DNA of 64,000 nucleotides from Daphnia pulex (Eukaryota; Arthropoda; Branchiopoda; Diplostraca; Daphniidae), in assembly GCF_021134715.1 (NCBI RefSeq), contig NC_060018.1, forward strand, positions 8,883,501-8,947,500. Reading direction: 5' to 3'. The notes under the pieces are model-generated. The model did no database searches. It was not told where the DNA came from and saw only the letters and a program-made list of their open reading frames with translations. Positions 35,618 to 47,950 of this stretch are shown piece by piece. How positions within the stretch are numbered: position 1 is the first letter of the stretch; each line of letters opens with the position of its first letter. A program made the position numbers and the translations under genes.

Positions 35618-36800
35618 AATTATTGACTCGCAGATTTTATTTTCAAAAAAATGAAACCAACAGCTTCTTCCAGTTTTCCCGACGGCTAACCCCGTAAGAC
35701 GTTTTCTTTTCCTCATAGGAAACAAGGGGTTGGTTGGTGGCGGGGGGATATAGCATTCACATTTTATTCTCTTTTGCCAGCTGCGGCTCGTTTTGCAACC
35801 GCCATCGTCGCCATTTTGGAAAGAAAAAAGTGTCTGGGCCGTGTAACGGAATCCACTTCAATTTTCCCCCAACATTATTATCATTTTTTTTAAACCGTAA
35901 AAAACGAAATACGGTCGGCCTTAATAACCAGGTAGACAGTTGATGATGGGAAGTCTTACCTAGGCCTTTTATTATATTTTACGGTGTTGCACGACCTTGA
36001 GGGTTTACCAACCTGACGCCGTTCTAGGTTTTCTCTCTAGCAGACAGCCACCAAATGGCGTGTAGACTACTGGGCCTAAACAATCTTAGAACCGAATAAA
36101 CTTTTTATTTATTTCCCCCCTTCCCACATCCAGAAGCAATTATTCTGATGCATTATTTCTTTAGGCCTATGGAAAGCCAATCGGCATCCCATTGGTTGCG
36201 ACCGATTTTCTGGGGTTCGCCAATTTCTTTCCACCAATCAGCAGAGGGACCCGGCATGAGAGGCCTAAGTCGAAAGAAAGGGGAACCCAAGGGGGGGTTG
36301 GAGGGGTGATGGGAGGAGTTGATTGACAGAAAACCTGTGCGCCTATGCCATCCTCCACAGGTGAGCTTGTGTCATGTAGCGTGCAACCGCATGACGTAAT
36401 ATTTCGATTTTATATAGGAACATCGACTAGTAAAAATTATTCGAAATTTCTAACCGGTTGCGTCATATATTGAATTGTGTATATAATATGCCTGTGCAAT
36501 ATTTAGGCTGCAGCAAACGTCTAGAATCAGTGAATTGCCAATTTCCTGTGCTTTGAAACCTGAATATCACGACGCCATGCCTTTTTTTTTCCATTTTATC
36601 TGATTCATTCATTATACAGTTGAATTCAGTTACATCATCGAACGTGGATAATAAACTGGAAATATTTTTCGTTCGGAATAAATTAAACATATACACACGC
36701 GTATAATCTTTTTCGCTCCGTTTTTTCACGTTTTTTAACAAATATTTTCGCTCGATTGAGACAAGAAATCTTGGAAAAAATATTTCCGTCAAATACCTGG

Positions 36801-39800
36801 CAATGTCGATGCAATCATGGAGGCCGGATGCCAAAGCTCTGGGCTATGGATAAAAATTCACACAAACCACACAACAATGGCAGCAGCAGCAGCAGCACTT
36901 GCTTCTAATAAAAATGAACCAAAGGTGATGTGTGTTTCAACTCAACCAAAAATACAAAAATCAAGGAATCCGAATGCGCAACAGGAAAAAACGAGACGAC
37001 ATTTCCAACTGAAGAGAAGACAGTGACTATTAAAGCTGTAGCGAAGCATTCGCCAAAATTAACATTCGCGGGAGAGAGAGAGAGAGAGAGAGAGGCGGTA
37101 AGCAGTATACGTCATCAAATGCCCGAGCATAAGAGAGGACTGTACCGGCCATCGCGATTGGTCCGTTTAAACATTTTTCGCGCATCCTACCGCCGCCTGG
37201 TGGAGGGATTCTTTCGGATTTCAACGGTCGTGTTTTTTTTCTTCTTCTTCTTTTTTTTTCCTTTTTATGTATTCCAGTTTTATACATCCATCGGATTTTC
37301 GGCCATATTGTGTCTAACCGTCTTCTACACATGCAAAGAGAACCGGGTACCTTGTTTTTTTGTGCAGTTATATTATAGAAACCCGTGTTTTTTTTCGAGC
37401 GAAAGGGGGGAGTATGCAAATCGAGCTCGAACGGCGCCCTCTATTGAGAAAGGAAGTGTTGCTTTTTTTTGGCCTGGGATATGTTGGCGGTTGAGGGGGA
37501 AAATCAGCAGCAAACAAGATGGATGACTTGTTTTTTTGCACGCTTTTAATAAGGAGACAGAAAAAGACGATGAAGGGAAGAAGAAAAAAATGAACAGCCC
37601 AGTCAGCAGCAGCAGCAGCACACCGCCGTATCAACAATAGTAGATGCGACTGATTCAAACGCTCCGTGAGAACAGACCGTTGCGATTGTATGTTGGATAT
37701 TATACGATAGTTGATGAAAAAATACAATTATTCAACACTTCTTGACTCGATCTCTCTCTCCGATTCTCGTCTCATGATATTCAAAGATTTTTTAATCAAA
37801 GCGACAAGCCGTGAAATTGTTCCTGAAGTCCAGCATCCACAAGCTAATTTTCAACTTTCATATTGCACAATGTCATTTAAATATACAAACCTGATTAGGC
37901 TACGTACAAAAAAAACATGGCCTAATTTGAGGTTATTGTCACTTTTGAAAATCATGTCATATTTTCCATTGACCTCGCACTACTAAAGTGGCTTAACAAA
38001 AGGGTCACTGCTGGTCAGGTAAAATTTATTAAATCACTTTAGTTCGTTCTCTATTTTATTTTATTTTATTTTTTAATGTTCTGGTTATTCAAATGAACTA
38101 GACTTCTAATCGAGCTTCTAATTAAACGTCTGATAGTTTACTGTAGACTATTAATAACGAGGATACTTTTAAAAAATGTTCAATTTTAATATAATTAGTA
38201 GGAATAACTGAAGGTATTGTAGGCCTAGATTAAATTAGATAATAAAATGCACAACAAAAAATAAATAAAAACTTGGTTAAATTTTAATATTTGGATTATT
38301 TTTCGACAAATTTTGTGGCCGTCATCAGGTGAAGAAAATTTAATTTGCAGCAGATTTATTTACGCGATTTAAAAATCTTGGATCGCATGATTTACTAGCA
38401 GCACATGAGCCAACTAACATTTATAAACTAATACCTATAATGGCTATAATGGCTGTGTTTTGCAAATAATTGTCGAATTCCGTGAAATTGGATTGAAACC
38501 CTATTTCCTAATATTGCTTTTAAATTAAAAAATATTTTTACAACATCAAATGTTTAAATACAAATTTTTTAACATCACAATTATTTTCAGAAACACAAAT
38601 CAATAAGGCGGGATGTCAATCAGGAGAGTTTAATATTAAAGGATTCGTTATACTAGGCCTAATTTTGCTCATGGAAGGATAGGCCTAAGCATAAATAAAA
38701 TTTACATATACGCTATACTAATTTATTTATTTATTTGTTATATATTTACTTAATTTTATCTTGGAATATTTTGTAGCTCTTCAATGTAAGAAGAAATCAC
38801 AACTAATAAGCAACTTTACGTTTGTAGTTACTGACTTGTTGACCAAAATTCCGACGAAATGCACTAGCTGCTCATAATGAATGAAAAGTTAAACTTAATC
38901 TTGTGCCAAACTTTGCAACTATAGCTGGCTTACGATATTTTTGCACTTTTGGATTTCTAAAATGTTCAACTGTTCAAAATTCAGATTTCCGCCGCTCCCG
39001 TACAAAAAATTCCCTCATAAATCATGTCTCACAACGTCAAATATCCACATGCGAAATTCTTTTAGTATCCTGGACAGCAAAGTTTAAATTGAAACCGTGA
39101 ATTTAAGAAATTCTTCGATTTTTATGTGAAATTATTGGTGGATGATGCAGTGAATTTAGACTTGACAAGACTCGCGATTTTAGCTTCAACTGTACCTAGG
39201 CTTGGTACTTGAATTTCTCTTGGATACCAGATAGAATCTGTTTCATGCATTTGCCTAATTTAACAAAAAATATTATCTAAAAATGATTTAAACTTGAAGT
39301 CACTCGGATCCATTTATCTCTTAAGTTCACAAACTTCGAACGAGACTGCTCCCTGCTGGATGTCCAAAGAAAGCCTAATGTTCCTGTGTGTCTCCGCCCA
39401 TAAGACTAAAACGAAATAAAAATGGCATTTTCGAAGAAAAAAAAATGCATAATCAATCATGTCTGATGAAAGATTACACGAACCGAAGAAATGAAGATTT
39501 TCAGGATGCAACTCGCAAGATTTTTCTTTGCAAAGTACACGAACACATTTTAAATTGTAACAAATCAGAACAAAGAAACAAATCACCAGAATGAACTTTT
39601 CGCATGAAAGAATAAAAAAAGAATAAATGTTTAGTCATGTATTCTTGACTATCCTAAGAGATTTACAATCTTTTAGGTAATCATTTCTGCGCATTGCCGA
39701 TTGATGACAGGGGGCCTACATCATGCCATGCTTTAAAATGCTAAGCCCAAAAGTAGGGCTTAGCAAAAATAAAATATTACACCCAACTAATTGGCAATAC

Positions 39801-40300
39801 ATCATCTCCGTAACAATGCGACGGAAAATCTTCAAAATTCGCAAAAGTCGGCAGTGGATTTCCTATTCGTATAGTTTATCAAGAGTCTTACATGAAATAA
39901 TATCATCGATCAATTTAAGTTAACGATTTAAAAATCTTCACATGCAAAAAAAAAAAATAATAATAATTAAATAAAATAAATTGTGCAAACTCATGGGAAA
40001 ACTTTTAAATTTAAATTGAGAATGTAAGCGGATGTTAAAAACTTTTTGCGCAGTATTTTTCTTTTGGCACTGACAGATGACTAATATAAAAGTTGACCGC
40101 TTAACCTGTATTATAAAAAATGTCAAATGGGTTGCACAAAACAAATATAATAAATTTATGAAATATTTTTTTCTTTACTGCGCATGAAAAATTTGAAATT
40201 GTGTAGCAACAGAATTGCAAATACCCTGGGGTCATTTATATCCATGAACAATCGAATTTTTGGCATATATGTGTAGGCCTATAACAATTTTCTTTAATTT
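36801..40300. other. Non-coding region (part 2)
   Basis: No coding exon recognised. A (GA)n run lies at about 37071-37094. The stretch from 37.7 to 40.3 kb is strongly AT-rich, unlike the pyrimidine/purine-tract DNA to its left. Confidence 0.6.
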
Positions 40301-40309
40301 ATGTGAAAG

Positions 40310-40830
40310 GACTCAGCCGCACGCCTAATTCACCGAGGCGTTTTTTCCACTGAAGAGTCAAGATTTCGACTGCACTGGCTCCCTATCCACTACAGGATTC
40401 TCTTTAAGGTCCTACTTCTTGTCTTCGACTGTCTGCAAGGAACTGCACCAGTCTACCTACAAGAATGCGTTGCTCTCCACGTACCCGGCCGTGCAGGTTT
40501 ACGCGCGGAGGCGAGGAGTCTTCGTGTGGTGGCCTCCACTAGAACTCGGGGGAAGAAGAACGCTCCACCAAAGCCAGCCTACCAAAAGCGGTCGTTTATC
40601 TCTTATGCACCGCACTACTGGAACGAACTTCCACCAGCTATCCGGTCAACTTCTAGTCGCCAAGATTTTAAGAAACTCCTTAAGACACACTTTTTTACCT
40701 TGTCATACCCTTTTTTAACTGCCCGTCACTAAAGCACAGCTCACTTTTAAACCGTCATTTGAACGTATTGTTATTATATGAGAAAGTGCGGTATATAAAT
40801 GTTAATATACATACATACATACATATACAT
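40310..40830 (+). mobile_element. 3' end of an L2/CR1-like LINE
   Basis: The broken plus-strand translation contains FRLHWLPIHYRILFKVLLLVFDCL, then LRAEARSLRVV, then SYAPHYWNELPPAIRS and DFKKLLKTHFF. This is the recurrent C-terminal tail of L2/CR1-type reverse transcriptases. It is followed by GCGGTATATAAATGTTAATATA (40782-40806) and short CATA repeats, the usual 3' end of these elements. Only about 0.5 kb remains, as expected for 5'-truncated insertions. Confidence 0.85.
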
Positions 40831-43800
40831 TTAAAAACTAATCAATGATTTTTTGCGAGCAAATAATTAAATCAAATCAATTTTAGAGGGTCAAAGTATA
40901 GTATTTCGGTTTAAATCATTGACACCTAGGGTACAGGGAATGTCGAGGGTATAAAGTTGTCGAAATATTTCGAAATTCAGAATCAACAGAAAATTCCGAG
41001 AAATCAAATAAACACGTTTTATAAATGAAATAAAGAGAGTAACAAATTTAAATATATTGACTATTCCAGTGCATCTGAAATCGTAAAAGACACACAGCTG
41101 CAGGAACATGCGGCTGCTGTATTTATATTTAGATATGTGCATAAGTGCTGGGCTTGTTTCATCATCGGTGGTGTGGCAAATGATGGTCACGTCAGCCAGC
41201 ACATTTGCTGTTTGAAATCTTCATCAAATAAAAGATACGTACCCTACGAGACGTTAGGCTTTTACATTATTATGCTACTTCGTGATTCGTTTCAAGTCTT
41301 CCAACTGCTCCATAACAGAGAAAACCACTTTATATTTAAAGGAAACACATGCAGTTGCAAATTTTCTGATACCACTCCACGTGAAATTGCCTACCCACGG
41401 AATGGGTGCCGATTATTCGCACTATCAACACCAGTTAGTCGAGTAGAGAATAACGACAATATTATTTAGATTACTTATTACTCGTGAAGGGGGAAATAGC
41501 TGAGGTTCAACGAAATGGGGCAAAAGATTTATTCGAATAGATGCTACTGCGTTATTTCATTGAATTTCTAATTGCGCCTTCAATATAGGTTTACTTATCT
41601 ATTTTTCTGTACACCATCTGCTGGCCTATACTTTATAGGTCATCATATCACTAATTTATCAAAAATCTAGTTTCTAGGGTATCATCCATACGAAAGTACC
41701 GTAAAGAGAAGGGGAAAATGTTAAGTGGATTTCATAGGCTTATCATTTTTTAAAAATATGATAGCCTAAATAATAATCAGAATAATACGACTGCGTAAGC
41801 CTGTCGGCTGAATACATTTTTTTATTTATACGTGAATTTCAATGTATAATGTTCAAAGTAATTATATGTATGCAAGGGAAGGAACGATAAGCGGCAAAAG
41901 ATAACCACCAAAACCAAAGGATCTAGCCCAGCAGAGCCAACCGAAAAATTCGTGTAGCATTAACTGAAATATAATCAGTCATATATAGTATCTGATGAAC
42001 AATAAAAATTTATGAAAGATCTAAAAAACTATTAAATAATAAAAGCAATTCGGCTCGCTGAATTAACCTTTTCCTCTCAATTTCTTGATCAAACTAAAAA
42101 GAACAAAATAATCCGCTTTTAACTTAAGTAAGAAAGCTTTCAACATAATCTAAAAATTGTACAGCCAAAAAAAAATTTCAAATGGGAGGGCAAAGGAAAA
42201 GGTGAAAGCTGGCGACCAACCACCATGTCAAAATCAGTCCGGCACTGGTGGAAAAGGGCCGGCGGTATTTTATTATTCACAGCGTGAATGAGATGCTGCA
42301 TAGATAATGATAAAAGACACACACACACATCTGAAGCTATCGCAAGTGAAAACCATTGATCCAACCTCGTTAAGGTACAACCAAAAAAAAAATAAAAGTT
42401 GTCGCACGTGGAGTACTGCACTTTGAAACCGAACCGAACCTTTGCCCGCATTAGCGACAGGTTTCACCCGCCACGTTATTATTTGTTAAACAAAAAAAAA
42501 AGAATCAAACTTGTTAATTTTTTGTTCCGACGGTGGAAATAATTCAAGAGGAACGAATGCGATTGGCCGGAGCCAAAATGTAGGCCCAGAAAAATGAGAA
42601 ACAGGAGATAAGGACCCAAGGGTATAGGCGGAGATTCGCACAGGGCTGCGATTGGTCGAGAAGGTGGTAGGCCTATGGTAAGTCCCGCCTCTAATTGGGT
42701 GACGTCACCCAGACGGTATTAGAAGAAGAAGAAGAAGAAGCTACTGCACAGCACACACACACAACACACGCACCCAGGGGGAAATGCAATAGGTGACGTG
42801 AGTGTGCGGCTCTCTCTGGTGGCGGGACTGATTTAAGAGATGAAGACTTCCAGACGGCCTTGGAGAAAGAAAAAGAAGAAAATGAGAAACAAGGCTCACC
42901 AGCGCTCACCCAGACGTCTAGAATAGCCGCACGTTGATGGTGGTTGGGAAACGGAGAAAATCATGCATATATGCTCCTTTGTTGTCGACTCCTCACAAAA
43001 AGTGAAAAAGAAGAAGTGGGCACAAGAAGAGAATAACTGTATTTTGTATTTTGTATTTTGTATTCGGGAAAAAAAAGCGACAACACTACTAGAAGGGAAG
43101 GAGAAAAACTCTCTGATCACGATATGCAGACGAATCGTGTCTAGACTGGGTTGAAGCGGGATAAGGCAGAAATGGATGAAAAGGGTGAGACGGCCAGAAA
43201 ATGATAAGTGCGTGTAAGTTAATTACTATTGGGGCGAGAAACTGGCACAGCGGATGCATCATTTAATGGACGTGTACCAATTTTTATTGACAAGGACAAA
43301 TTCCCTATCCGGCCTATAGCACACGTTCCAACTGATTTTTCTGGACACCTCACAGTCTCACACAGACAGACGTGGAAATGTTTTAGTGCCAGCATTTGGT
43401 TGTTGTTGGTTCGGACAAGAAAAAAACATTGTGTTTCCGCTTGGTCAAACTCGACTGATTAAAAAACAACAAAAATGAAAAAAATAAAATAAAATAAAAA
43501 AAAGACGTTAGACGAACTAACTCCATTGGACGCACATTAAAAGAATCGCTGGGCGAACAACAATCAAACGATTCATTTTTAGACGGACGTCTACGCCACC
43601 TGTTGAGCGCCACAGGGACCACGATCAAGGACACGTTCCCTCTCGTGAACCCATCGCCTTTGTCCCTTGGTTCGTTTTTTGGTTTTTCCCGAAACGAAAA
43701 TTGAACAATACATTTTAAAGGTAAAAAAAAATAATTGTCAGACTTACAGGTGACGAGAGCGAAGTGAGAATGATCAGCTGATCACACACAAATAGTCGAG

Positions 43801-46800
43801 TTCAAATGGAGTTAATCGGGATAATTTTTTAATCCAACATCACGCGGCGACAACGAAAAATTCCTGTCTGTCCCCCCTCCTTCCCCCTTTAATTTCGAAC
43901 GCGTTTCAAATAAAATTTAAAAAATTCACTTTTTAATTGTGTGTTTTTTTGGCTGTTAATCACCCGATCGCCCGATCGCCGACTGTCGCGTTTTGCGATC
44001 GCAAACCTTGGCCGCTCGTGTCGTAACTTTTCGTTTTTGTTGTTTTTTGTTTCTTTTTTTTTCCGCCCAGGGAAAAGATTCGGGAGAGAGAAAAAAGGGA
44101 GAGAGAGAGTATCTTCCCCCCGGAGAGTCCAAACGTGAGCGCCATCTTACACGCCGACCGATGACCACTTTCGTCTGCTTGGCCTGGCGAGTTGATTCGA
44201 TTATTTTTGTCCAAAAGAGAGAAAGAAAAAACGAAAAAGAAATAAACTTCTTTTTTGATTATATTGAGAGAGAGAGAGAGAGGGTAGAGCTGGGTGGATG
44301 AGGAGATATCCACCCTCTTTATCTTTTTCTTCCGTTTTATGTCGAATGTTTTCGGCGTTTGTTGTGAAGCCGGGAGACCGAAAAACACCAAGAGCCCCAG
44401 CCAGCCAGTCAGCCAGCCAGCCAGCAATTTGGCCGCGTATATAGCGTGAGCGTGAGCTGCGCTGCCCCTGTCTGACTGTGGAAATGTAGGACGCGGTTCG
44501 GATCAACTCGTGTGTTTTCTTTTCCCGTTTTTCCTTTTTTCTTTTTTCTTTCTTCTTCTTCTTCTTGAGAGTTCGACGAGTTGTGAACCCGCCTCCAGCT
44601 CGGGCATATGTAGCCCTTTGTCCCAGTGTATATTTACTGCGTGCATAGCTCTCTCTCTCACTCTGCAGTTGCTTGATATATAAATGAAAAAATACAATAT
44701 CATAAAATGTATTCTGGGCCAGCCCTTCCGCCCGCCCGCGCCATTCGTCGGCTCTATTTTAAGTTTTAAAAAGAAACAAAAAATATACCCAGCTGGATCA
44801 AAATTCCCTTCTGTTATTCGGACGATAAGATTTTTATTTTAATAAAAGAAAAAAGAAAAAACTATTTGTGAAAGAAATTGCATTTCATACGGAGGCTCAT
44901 CGCGATGGGTCAACAAACGCGTTTAATCCTTTATATATGGGAATAGTTATCAAGTTGACTTTGTAGGATCGATTATTGTGTGTGGACAAAGGGCGACGCG
45001 TGTTTATCTCGACCAATCACGAGATAACCAACTATTCTAATCAATCAGTCTGATACCGCTGTAGCGGTCAGGTCAGCTGTACCGGATACAGAAGAAAGAA
45101 AGAAAAAAAATGAATAGAGGTGCCACACCTGCGTTACAACCTTTTTGCTTTTATCTCTTGCATCGTGCATGTTTTTAATCTTGATTGTAATTCATTTAAT
45201 TGGACCTGTCAATTTTCCGCATACAAGGCAACCGGGGGTCGACTTGATTCGATTCAAATTTAATTTGATTTTAATCTTTTGATAATAAAATTACAAGCGT
45301 CACGAAAAATCAAAAGGATTAAACAGAGAAACGCTGGGAGAGTGTGTGAGGATAGGCCTTACACGGTGGGGGGAAAGTAGTAGGCCATCAGACAGACACA
45401 CAACGGGACGGGTCGGCAACCCGCGGATTATGACTCAACAGAACAAGTCAGACCGTGACTATTGTACAGCACGACGCGCCCGATGGTTCGGGTTCTTAAA
45501 GAAAACTTTGTTTCTCTCTCTTTTTTATTTTTTCCCCTTCTCTCTCTCTGTCGAAAGCGTCGAAGGTTTTCTATTTCTTTTTTCTTTTTTCTTCTTTCCA
45601 CTCGAGGACAACCAGACATCGTCTAGACGGCCCCTTTTTTTTCTTTTTTAAATTTGATTTTATTATTTTTCTGCTTTTTCTTTAGTTGCCCAAGACTTTT
45701 TTTTTTATAAGGAAAAGGTGACCATTTTGGAATAGACAACAAAATGGGAGGCGATGTTTTTTCAAAGATAATTTTCTTAAATCTAACCGAGTGAACTCGA
45801 TTGATTTTAATTTGTTTAAAAAAAAAGAACCAAAATTGCGTGTGACCTAGCGGTATATCTAGGTATAGTATAGTATAGTATAGTATATACAAATGGTTGG
45901 ATAAACTATCCATCACGGTGTTTCCAGCATTTTGATAATGAGACAGCCGAGATGAAATTGAAGAGGTTTTGTGAATAGACAATAAGAGAATCTTGATCCC
46001 TCCCGTGGCGTATGGTGGGGGCCTTTTTCTTTTTCTTATTTTTCGCCCAAAAAAAAGAGAGATAGCGTCATAAAATATATTAACATGCATCAGACAGTCA
46101 GCGCATATAGTCGAGAGTGTCTAAAGGGAAAATAAGGTCATGGCTGTGAGTCTCGCTGGAGAGAACTGGCTGGCTGCATATGAAGTTCGTTTATCCATCA
46201 AGGTGTTAGAATCCGCCCCGACTGCTGACGACCCGCCTACTGGCCTCCGCCGAACGGCTGGAAATAGAACACGGCGGGAGTAGAGTTGCTGTGTGTGTGT
46301 GTCTAGTACTACCAGGCGTACCAGCGTTAAATAAAACACGAAACACAAAAATGAGGACTTTACTTTTAGTGGAGCTCGTCATTATGTGGACAAAAGAAGA
46401 AGAAGAAGAAAAAAAAAACTGAAATAACAATGTCGTATTTGTTGTACGCTATGATGTACAGGCGTCGACTTTTTGCAGCATGTAAGAGACGACGCCGTGA
46501 GCGGCGGGTCTTTGTCGGACGAGCCGACGCTCGTCAACCACCCACCCAATGGGCTGATAATATTCAAAAGGATAGAGAAAAAGAAAGAAAGAAACAAAAA
46601 AAAAACGTCAAAGTGCATCTTCTTTCATCGTTAAAAGCATCGGAATAAGAAAATGGGAGGAAAATGGGCAACTGCGATGGATGGCATTCCATTTGGTGGC
46701 AAAGTGGAAAAAAAGAGAGAGAATTCCAGATGAGAAAACACACACACACAGCGCATTGAAAGGTACACACGTAAACTCATTTGGGGAAAAAAAAATACTG

Positions 46801-47950
46801 CCGGCCACACCCCGAACTCTCTTTTGTGCGTGTTGTTGTGTACAAGATAATATACGACACGGTAGAGAGAAGAAACGATCCCTGTAATGCAGCCGCCAAT
46901 GTGTCCTTTTTTCATCCCGGCAATAGCGAGGAAAATCAAGACCACAACGCCATCTAGCGGCCGGGGAAACAACAACCTGTCAAATGTTTCCAAATTCGAA
47001 AAAATAAAATAAAGCGCCTTTTTTGTTTGTTCTTTTCAGTGTAATGATGAAATGATGAAACAACAAATCAAAAAAAATTATTTTCATATTTTTTTTTAGT
47101 ACTTATGCAACAAAGCTACTGGTTTCTCCATTTTTTAAGATGCGTGGGTCAACTTGAAAGACTCAAAAAAAGTACTGACAGTGGGGGCAAGGGAGTAAAG
47201 GGAGAGGCGTTTTGCATATATAATGATTTCTACCGGGGAGGGAGCAGAGAATTGATAATTATGTAACGATGTAACAGAACTGAACACACACACACACAAT
47301 GCTGATAATTCAATTTCACGATGACTCTTTTGTAAGTTTGATCTCTAGAAGAAAAAAAGAAAATGAGATATTGATTTTGAAAAATGGCATTATTAGGTTT
47401 TCTGTTTCAGATAGAGTGAATAAAATTTTTTGTTTTTTTAATAGTAACACGGACTATATGTAGGTAAAATATTACTGGATGAATCACAAACGCAATACTT
47501 TTTTTTCTTAAATCTCATAGCTCTTCCCACACAAAAAAAGTTTGAACAATTTTCCTCGAAATTATTATTATTATTTTTGTTTTAAGTCACAAAACTTTTT
47601 CAAGAATTTCTCCTCTTTCTTTGACTAGCTCGCAATGATTGAATTCTTCTTCTTATTCTGAACACATTCGAATTAAACTTTTCTTGAAATGATTCGGGGA
47701 TTGCATCCACCCAGAAAAAAATATGATATTTCTGGTACGGTGAACTATTTTTACCAAATATGCAGCGTTTCTGGCCTAAGCATGTGTACATATCATTAAA
47801 TGATCAATAAAATTGAAAGAAAATATTGATTCCTAAAAAAACAAAACAAAAAATGTTATATAGTGTGGTGTTAAGTGTGGGATATTAGGTGGGCGGGGAT
47901 TTATTCTTTCTTTCTTTTTCTTCTCTCTCTCTCTCTTGCGTAGTAAATAA
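40831..47950. other. Non-coding region (part 3) upstream of the let-7 complex
   Basis: No coding exon recognised on either strand. An AAG/GAA run lies at about 42720-42740, a GA run at about 44266-44282, a CA run at 47285-47297, and many pyrimidine tracts throughout. Sequence from 42.5 to 47.3 kb resembles that at 29-37 kb in its mix of tracts, and both differ from the AT-rich 37.7-42 kb block. Confidence 0.6.
46948..46962 (-). promoter_or_regulatory. CTCF-like motif, reverse
   Basis: The plus strand reads CGCCATCTAGCGGCC, i.e. CCGCTAGATGGCG on the minus strand, identical in core to the motif at 29117 but in opposite orientation. Confidence 0.5.

Larger units (their letters stand above)
31519..36800. 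other. Non-coding, microsatellite-rich region upstream of the let-7 complex (part 1)
   Basis: No coding exon recognised. The region is dense in (CA)n/(GT)n runs at about 31781-31797, 31870-31893, 32554-32571, 32794-32808, 32946-32962 and 34755-34770, long T and A tracts, and C/G homopolymers. Because let-7 complex transcription runs right to left, this stretch is a candidate for its 5' exons, introns and promoter. CTCF-like motifs are listed separately. Confidence 0.6.

Noticed and set aside
36930-37526. 198-codon open frame on the plus strand
   Set aside because: It runs through GA repeats and a T tract and its peptide has no recognisable motif; likely chance.
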